Below, in pieces: positions 1 to 4,340 of a stretch of 8,079 nucleotides of DNA (position 1 is the first letter of the stretch; each line of letters opens with the position of its first letter). The stretch is from Candidatus Omnitrophica bacterium 4484_49 (GTDB taxonomy: Bacteria > Omnitrophota > Gorgyraeia > Kaelpiales > Kaelpiaceae): positions 1 to 8,079 of the forward strand of contig NATI01000038.1 of assembly GCA_002085265.1 (NCBI GenBank), in the 5' to 3' direction. The notes under the pieces are model-generated. The model was not told the origin of the DNA. It saw only the letters and a list, made by a program, of their open reading frames with translations, and made no database searches. The position numbers and the translations under genes are program-made.

Positions 1-2
1 AG

Positions 3-104
3 GAGTTGTTTCGGAAGTTGCTTGATTACCAGCAAGAGGCGAATAAGTCCTTATTTGATGTCCGTATTATTCCTCAGATCCAGCGCCTTATCTCAATTAA
101 GTAG
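3..104 (+). CDS. C-terminal end of an unrecognised upstream gene (partial)
   Basis: Frame 3 is open from the window edge and reads 33 codons to a TAG at 102-104. The peptide starts ELFRKLLDYQQEANKSLFDV and ends in RLISIK: a charged, helical-looking tail typical of a real protein end. The competing frame 1 reading is rich in Ser and Arg and does not resemble the fumarase N-terminus. The stop lies one base before the fumarase alpha ATG at 106, the spacing expected of translationally coupled operon genes. I do not recognise the family from so short a piece; a role linked to fumarate or malate metabolism is only a guess from position. Confidence 0.6.
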   Translation, partial: ELFRKLLDYQQEANKSLFDVRIIPQIQRLISIK

Positions 105-105
105 A

Positions 106-945
106 ATGCATATACAGACCTTCCGCAATATAGGCAGAGAACTTTATCTATCCTCCAACTGGAAAATTCGCCCTGACATTAAAAAGGCATTGCAAAAGGC
201 ATTGGAGTCAGAACGAGTTGGGTTGGCGCGAATGGCTCTGGAGGCAATCTTGAAGAATGCCAAACTGGCGGTTAAGGAAAAACTTCCACTCTGTCAGGAT
301 ACAGGATATCCTGTTTTTTTTATAAAAATAGGGAAGACCAGACTACGGAATGTAACTCTGTTAGAGAAGGGATTGACGCTGGGTGTAAAGGATGCGACCT
401 TAAAAGGTCCTTTACGTTGGTCTGTAGTGAGTGACCCTTTATCCCGTGGGGAAATGGCTCCCAATATTCCACCAGTATTTCATTACGAGTATTCTTCTAT
501 AAATGGTATAGAGATAACTCTTCTGGTTAAAGGATTTGGGTCCGAGAACCAGACAGCTTTATATATGCTGGAACCCGTTAGTGGACCGGAGGAGGTCATA
601 CAGATTGTCGTGGACAAAGTGAGACAGGCAGGGAGTAAGGCCTGCCCTCCTTATATAGTTGGCATAGGAATTGGTGGAACTTCAGAGACGGCTCTCCTCC
701 TTTCCAAAAAGGCTACCCTTCTTAACGTTAATTCTTGGAGTAAGGACCATAGAATTGCCACTCTGGAGAAAAATATCAAAAGAGCTCTTAATAAGTTAGG
801 AATAGGTCCTTTAGGAGTAGGTGGAAATACAACTGCTCTGGGAGTCAGAATACTTACTCATCCCACTCATATAGCAGGACTTCCTGTGGCAATAACTTTA
901 GGGTGCCATTCCACCCGTAGTGCTAAACTGAGATTGAGGATATGA
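106..945 (+). CDS. Fumarate hydratase class I, alpha (N-terminal) subunit
   Basis: Large subunit of the two-subunit, [4Fe-4S] class I hydro-lyase that interconverts fumarate and malate in the cytoplasm (TCA cycle or its reductive branch). With the ATG at 106 it has 279 residues, the usual family length. Visible motifs are CQDTG at 63-67, KGFGSENQT at 142-150, CPPYIVGIGIGGT at 180-192 and THIAGLPVAI near 254-263. Cys63, Cys180 and Cys267 sit where the family's three cluster ligands lie, and Asp65 matches the catalytic Asp of class I fumarases. A TTG at 22 in the same frame would add 28 residues, but they overlap the upstream gene's C-terminus and do not look like the family. No clear Shine-Dalgarno precedes 106, which fits coupling to the preceding stop. 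Its end overlaps the beta subunit (ATGA). L-tartrate dehydratase (TtdA) shares this fold and cannot be fully excluded, but with no tartrate genes in view fumarase is more likely. Confidence 0.9.
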   Translation: MHIQTFRNIGRELYLSSNWKIRPDIKKALQKALESERVGLARMALEAILKNAKLAVKEKLPLCQDTGYPVFFIKIGKTRLRNVTLLEKGLTLGVKDATLKGPLRWSVVSDPLSRGEMAPNIPPVFHYEYSSINGIEITLLVKGFGSENQTALYMLEPVSGPEEVIQIVVDKVRQAGSKACPPYIVGIGIGGTSETALLLSKKATLLNVNSWSKDHRIATLEKNIKRALNKLGIGPLGVGGNTTALGVRILTHPTHIAGLPVAITLGCHSTRSAKLRLRI

Positions 946-1475
946 AGTGGAGAATTATCAAAACTCCTTTGGATTCTGGAGAGGTAGAAAGGCTCAAAGT
1001 CGGTGATTTTTGTCTTCTCAGCGGAGAAATCTATACTGCTCGTGATAAAGCTCATAAGAGGCTTATGGAGTTGATGAGGAGAAAAAAGAGACTTCCTTTT
1101 AACCTTCGAGGAGCAATTATTTATTACACGGGTCCTACTCCTCCCAGAAGTGGAGAGGTAATCGGCTCTGCAGGTCCTACCACCAGTGGAAGGATGGATA
1201 GATTTGCTCCTGTATTTTACAGATCAGGTGTTAAAGGGACAATTGGAAAGGGAGAAAGAGATAGTTCAGTTAAAGAAGCAGTGAAAAGATATAAGGGGGT
1301 TTACTTTATCACTTGGGGGGGGTGTGGTGTATATCTCAAGCAATTCATTCAGGACTCAGAATTAGTTGCATTTCCGGAGCTGGGTCCAGAGGCTATTTAC
1401 AAGTTAAAAGTGGAAAAATTCCCTGTTATTGTGGCTATAGATTCTACAGGAAGAACAGTATTTAAACACTGCTGA
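942..1475 (+). CDS. Fumarate hydratase class I, beta (C-terminal) subunit
   Basis: Small subunit that pairs with the alpha subunit to complete the class I fumarase active site. It has 177 residues, close to the family norm. It shows GPTPPRSGEVIGSAGPTTSGRMD around residues 64-86, the conserved substrate-binding segment with the catalytic Thr and an Arg, then KGTIGKGERD near 98-107 and ELGPEAIYKLKVEKFPV near 146-162. The ATG overlaps the alpha stop by four bases, and GAGG at 936-939 is too close to be a strong ribosome site, so translational coupling is likely. Oddity: the segment usually written GGAAALLA in this family reads GGCGVYLKQF here (126-135) and is encoded partly by a run of eight Gs at 1315-1322. 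The frame stays open and family-like after it. TtdB (tartrate dehydratase) is the alternative assignment. Confidence 0.88.
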   Translation: MKWRIIKTPLDSGEVERLKVGDFCLLSGEIYTARDKAHKRLMELMRRKKRLPFNLRGAIIYYTGPTPPRSGEVIGSAGPTTSGRMDRFAPVFYRSGVKGTIGKGERDSSVKEAVKRYKGVYFITWGGCGVYLKQFIQDSELVAFPELGPEAIYKLKVEKFPVIVAIDSTGRTVFKHC

Positions 1476-1515
1476 TGCTACAGATTGAGTTAGATATAAC
1501 TATGAGATTAAAAAT

Positions 1516-1523
1516 GGAGGGAG
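1516..1523 (+). promoter_or_regulatory. Ribosome binding site of rph
   Basis: GGAGGGAG lies 6 bases before the ATG at 1530. This is a strong Shine-Dalgarno and fixes the rph start. The 54-base gap after the fumarase beta gene shows no convincing promoter or terminator. Confidence 0.75.
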
Positions 1524-1529
1524 AGTAAA

Positions 1530-2249
1530 ATGAGAATTGATGGCAGGAATAACGAACAATTGCGAGAGGTTAAAATAATCACAAATTTTATAAAGTTTGC
1601 TGAGGGTTCATGTTTAATAGAAGTGGGGAATACCAAAGTGGTCTGTACTGCTTCTGTTGAAGATAAAGTTCCTCAATTCTTGAAAGGTTCAGGAAGTGGA
1701 TGGATCACTGCTGAATACGGTATGCTTCCCCGGGCAAACCGTGCTCGCAACATTAGAGAGGCAACCCGGGGTATGGTAGGAGGAAGAACTCATGAGATTC
1801 AGAGAATGATTGGTCGTTCTCTGCGAGCAGTGGTTGACCTTAAGTCGCTGGGGGAGAGGACGATATGGATTGACTGCGATGTCATTCAGGCTGATGGCGG
1901 AACCAGAACTGCTTCCATTACTGGCGGATTTGTTGCTCTTTACTTTGCTATTCAGGAACTTATTCGTGGGAAGATTTTATCTCAAGACCCCATAAAGGAA
2001 TTTCTGGCAGCAACATCTGTGGGGATTCTGAATTCCGAACATATCCTGGACTTATCTTATGAAGAGGATTTCAGGGCGGAAGTGGATATGAATGTGGTGA
2101 TGACCGAAACAGGTAAAATTGTAGAGATACAGGGCACAGCAGAGAAATCCCCATTTACTAAATCCGATCTTGATAATCTCATAGCTCTTGCTCACGAAGG
2201 CATAAAGCAATTGATAAAGTTTCAAAAAAATGCGCTGGGAGTTATATAA
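1530..2249 (+). CDS. rph: Ribonuclease PH
   Basis: Phosphorolytic 3'-to-5' exoribonuclease that trims the 3' ends of tRNA precursors, releasing nucleoside diphosphates; it works as a cytoplasmic hexameric ring. The 239-residue length is typical. Family signatures are GSGSGWITAEYGMLPRA at 53-69, GRTHEIQRMIGRSLRAVVDL at 85-104 and DCDVIQADGGTRTASITGG at 115-133. Arg86 and Arg126 fall at the numbered positions of the known phosphate-binding arginines. Asp180 and Asp186 (in EEDFRAEVDMN) match the conserved catalytic acids, and EIQGTAE is at 199-205. The C-terminal tail is short, as in other bacterial RNase PH. It overlaps rdgB by one base (TAATG), a common bacterial pairing, so the two are surely co-translated. 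Confidence 0.97.
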   Translation: MRIDGRNNEQLREVKIITNFIKFAEGSCLIEVGNTKVVCTASVEDKVPQFLKGSGSGWITAEYGMLPRANRARNIREATRGMVGGRTHEIQRMIGRSLRAVVDLKSLGERTIWIDCDVIQADGGTRTASITGGFVALYFAIQELIRGKILSQDPIKEFLAATSVGILNSEHILDLSYEEDFRAEVDMNVVMTETGKIVEIQGTAEKSPFTKSDLDNLIALAHEGIKQLIKFQKNALGVI

Positions 2250-2839
2250 TGGATTTGGTTGTAGCCACATTTAATCTTAATAAGTTAAAAGAGATTAGAA
2301 AAATAGCAGAGGAACTTAATCTGGATATTAATTTACGTTCCCTCAATGAATTTAAGGGCATAAAAGAAATGGAGGAGGATGGTGAAAGTTTTGAGGGCAA
2401 TGCAGTTAAAAAAGCCAGAGGATATTATTCTCAGATTGGTTTGCCTGTTCTATCTGAAGATTCTGGTTTATGTGTAGAAGCTTTAGATGGTCAGCCTGGA
2501 GTTTACTCCTCTAGATTTGCTGGAGAAGATAAAGACGATTACAAAAATAACCTTAAACTCCTGGAGTTGATGAAAGGGATAGAAGATAGAGAGGCAAAAT
2601 TTGTATGTGTGGCCTGTTTGGTTCTGACTGAAGATAAGATAGAGGTATTCCGGGGGGAGCTTTGTGGTAAAATAGCCGATGAGATGCGGGGAGAATATGG
2701 TTTCGGTTACGACCCGGTATTTATACCAGAAGGGTATGATGAGACGTTAGCGGAACTTGGTCCTGAAATAAAGAATAAAATCTCTCACCGTCGTCGGGCA
2801 ATAGAAAAAGCCCTTTCTCATCTACCCCCTAACTACTAA
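2249..2839 (+). CDS. rdgB: XTP/dITP pyrophosphatase (RdgB/HAM1 family)
   Basis: House-cleaning nucleotide pyrophosphatase that hydrolyses dITP, XTP and ITP to monophosphates plus pyrophosphate, keeping deaminated purines out of DNA and RNA. It has 196 residues, normal for the family. Motifs are VVATFNLNKLKEI at 4-16 (the ATxNxxKxxE nucleotide-binding start), EEDGESFEGNAVKKA at 42-56, SEDSGLCVEALDGQPGVYSS at 69-88 (metal-binding acids), GYGFGYDPVFIP at 149-160 and the C-terminal ISHRRRA at 178-184. Its ATG shares a base with the rph stop, and GGGAG at 2237-2241 inside the rph end is a suitable ribosome site. No terminator follows; the next promoter begins 16 bases after the stop, so read-through into the transporter is possible. 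Confidence 0.96.
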   Translation: MDLVVATFNLNKLKEIRKIAEELNLDINLRSLNEFKGIKEMEEDGESFEGNAVKKARGYYSQIGLPVLSEDSGLCVEALDGQPGVYSSRFAGEDKDDYKNNLKLLELMKGIEDREAKFVCVACLVLTEDKIEVFRGELCGKIADEMRGEYGFGYDPVFIPEGYDETLAELGPEIKNKISHRRRAIEKALSHLPPNY

Positions 2840-2856
2840 CATCTAACAACTATCCT
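2829..2856 (+). repeat. Four phased heptads CTAACNN upstream of the symporter promoter
   Basis: CTAACTA, CTAACAT and CTAACAA follow one another without gaps at 2829-2849, and a degenerate fourth unit, CTATCCT, runs to 2856. The array begins in the last codons of rdgB and abuts the -35 box at 2856. Seven-base phased repeats next to a -35 box are the layout of some activator sites, but chance in an AT-rich stretch is possible. Confidence 0.5.
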
Positions 2857-2883
2857 TGACAGTGTTTACCTATCTGTTATAAT
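2856..2883 (+). promoter_or_regulatory. Strong extended sigma-70-type promoter of the symporter gene
   Basis: TTGACA at 2856-2861 and TATAAT at 2878-2883 both match the consensus perfectly, with a 16-base spacer and an extended -10 TG at 2875-2876. The expected start of transcription, about seven bases beyond the -10 box, is near 2890, only about four bases before the ATG at 2894. There is no Shine-Dalgarno between them, so the transcript should be leaderless or nearly so. Confidence 0.85.
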
Positions 2884-2893
2884 TGTTAACACT
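2861..2893. promoter_or_regulatory. 33-bp imperfect dyad over the -10 box, candidate operator
   Basis: AGTGTTTAC at 2861-2869 and GTTAACACT at 2885-2893 are inverted copies matching at eight of nine positions, centred near 2877. The arms flank the -10 box, and the right arm ends immediately before the ATG. Because transcription should begin inside the right arm, the RNA would lack the left arm, so this is better read as a DNA site for a dimeric repressor than as a hairpin. The protein that would bind it is not in the window. Confidence 0.55.
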
Positions 2894-4204
2894 ATGTATT
2901 ATATTGTTGGATTTTTCATTTTGTTATTCATAATTTCCCTTTTCCACAATAAAGAATATAATTCCAGAAATTACTTTCTGGCAGGAGGAAATAATTCAGT
3001 TATCACAGTTACATTTTCACTTCTGGCGACAATTCTGGGAGCATCATCTACCATTGGTCTTGTTGGGCTGGCGTATAAAACAGGTCTGGCTGCCAGTTTG
3101 TGGTTAATTCTGGGGGCGATAGGCCTTTTTATACTGGGTTTAATCTATCCTCAATTCAACTTTGGGACTTACAACTACACTATAACTGAGTATCTTCAAC
3201 TTCATTATGGTTCAAAAGTTAAAAAAATACTGGGGCTGATAATATTTTTATCCTGGATAGGAGTAATTTCAGCCCAGTTTCTGGCTTTAGCAAGGTTATT
3301 CTCGTTTTATTTCCCGGAGATAAATATAAAATTTTTATTATTATTTGCCACCTTAGTGGTTACCTTATACACTGGTTTTGGAGGCCAGAGAGCGGTTGTA
3401 TTTACTGATTGCCTTCAGTTTATATTTTTTCTTGTAGGACTTTCTATTCTATTGATAAAAATTTTTGGCAAACAGATTCCTGATTTACAACCTGAATATT
3501 TGCGGTTTCCCTGCAATAAATATTTTAAAATTTCTGATTTTATATACTTTTCCCTGGTGCTTATCCCAGTTTACATTGTAGGTCCTGACATCCATTCTCG
3601 ACTATTCTGCAACTCCAGTATAAACGATAGAAGAAAGGCGCTCATTATTACAGGTATTACACTTATACCAATAGGGTTGTTACTTGCGTTTTTAGGTATT
3701 TTTGCTCATAGTCAGTATGGGAATATAAATTCCGATGAAATTCTTTATCGCCTTAGTAAGGATTTTCTCCCGGCAAATATTTTGTTCTATATTTTTGTGA
3801 TTGCAGTTGTTTGTTTAATTCTGTCATCTGCCGATACCTGCCTTCTGACTTCAGCCACAATTTTTATCCGTGATATTTTAGGAATAAGGAAAAAAGAGAT
3901 ATTTTTTGTCAGGATGGCAGTAACTGTTGTAGGTTTGATTTCTTTTTTGTTTGCACTCTATTTTAAACAGATAATAAATCTGCTTTTGTTTTCTTACTCC
4001 ATATACGCAGTGAGTGTTTTTATTCCTTTTATGGTTATCCCGTTTAAAGAAAAATTTAATATTTCAGTTACACGTATTCAAAACAGTATGCTTATCGCTG
4101 GTGTTATAGCAGTAATTTCTAACATCCTGAATTTCAAATGGGGGGTGATGCTTGGTTATTTATTAAGTGCAATGATAATTTTTACACCTGATTTTAATTC
4201 CTAA
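2894..4204 (+). CDS. Sodium:solute symporter family (SSS) transporter, substrate unknown
   Basis: Polytopic inner-membrane protein of 436 residues, a little short for the family (often 450-550), with about 12 hydrophobic segments and a LeuT-like fold expected. The first segment begins at residue 2 and is followed by NSRNYFLAGG (23-32), the typical opening of SSS carriers, so the start at 2894 is sound. There is no other start codon between the rdgB stop and 2894 in this frame. TM2 carries LLATILGASSTIGLVGLAY (43-61). GGQRAVVFTDCLQ at 163-175 matches the family's GG-x-x-AV-x-x-TD-x-x-Q signature, and LSSADTCLLTSA at 310-321 corresponds to the TM8 serines of the Na2 sodium site. GPDIHSRLFCNSSINDRRKA at 230-249 resembles the usual Q-R-cytoplasmic-loop region. 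The substrate (sugar, amino acid, proline, pantothenate and others are all known) cannot be told. It has its own promoter and no Shine-Dalgarno, so leaderless translation is inferred. Confidence 0.88.
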   Translation: MYYIVGFFILLFIISLFHNKEYNSRNYFLAGGNNSVITVTFSLLATILGASSTIGLVGLAYKTGLAASLWLILGAIGLFILGLIYPQFNFGTYNYTITEYLQLHYGSKVKKILGLIIFLSWIGVISAQFLALARLFSFYFPEINIKFLLLFATLVVTLYTGFGGQRAVVFTDCLQFIFFLVGLSILLIKIFGKQIPDLQPEYLRFPCNKYFKISDFIYFSLVLIPVYIVGPDIHSRLFCNSSINDRRKALIITGITLIPIGLLLAFLGIFAHSQYGNINSDEILYRLSKDFLPANILFYIFVIAVVCLILSSADTCLLTSATIFIRDILGIRKKEIFFVRMAVTVVGLISFLFALYFKQIINLLLFSYSIYAVSVFIPFMVIPFKEKFNISVTRIQNSMLIAGVIAVISNILNFKWGVMLGYLLSAMIIFTPDFNS

Positions 4205-4280
4205 AAATGAAGCAATACTTATTTCTCACAATGGTATTTATCTCTTTTACTTGGGAAATAAAAATGTCTGTTTTTAGGAA
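4198..4280. repeat. Nested inverted repeat overlapping the symporter stop codon
   Basis: The outer arms TTCCTAAAAA (4198-4207) and TTTTTAGGAA (4271-4280) are perfect 10-bp inverted copies. Inside them, 4219-4228 can pair with 4252-4261 over ten positions (one G-U), leaving a 23-base loop. The whole 83-base unit could fold as one long AT-rich hairpin. It lacks the GC-rich stem and trailing U-run of a standard terminator. It may weakly end symporter transcription, or be a remnant of a small mobile element with terminal inverted repeats; neither is proven. Confidence 0.5.
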
Positions 4281-4286
4281 AAGTAT

Positions 4287-4314
4287 TTGTCCCGCCATAT
4301 TTCTAAGTTATAAT
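4287..4314 (+). promoter_or_regulatory. Probable sigma-70-type promoter of rtcB
   Basis: TATAAT at 4309-4314 is a perfect -10 box. TTGTCC at 4287-4292 matches the -35 consensus at four of six positions, with a 16-base spacer. Expected transcription starts near 4321, giving a leader of about 20 bases that contains the strong ribosome site. It lies just outside the nested inverted repeat and would drive rtcB and serS. Confidence 0.6.
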
Positions 4315-4327
4315 AATAAATCAGACA

Positions 4328-4336
4328 GGGAGGTGA
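4328..4336 (+). promoter_or_regulatory. Ribosome binding site of rtcB
   Basis: GGGAGGTGA, a near-perfect anti-16S match, precedes the ATG at 4341 with the GGAGG core 7 bases away. It fixes the rtcB start and contrasts with the missing site of the symporter gene. Confidence 0.85.
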
Positions 4337-4340
4337 ATAT

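Noticed and set aside
22..105. N-terminal extension of fumarase alpha from a TTG start
   Set aside because: It is not family-like, it overlaps the C-terminus of the upstream gene in frame 3, and the ATG at 106 gives the usual family length.
1472..1501. Possible promoter (TATAAC at 1495-1500) and small hairpin AGTTA-GATA-TAACT before rph
   Set aside because: The best -35 match is only three of six, and the stem is just five weak pairs. Not supported as a promoter or terminator.
1810..1995. + strand ORF of 61 codons inside rph
   Set aside because: It is an out-of-frame reading of a conserved part of RNase PH with no ribosome site.
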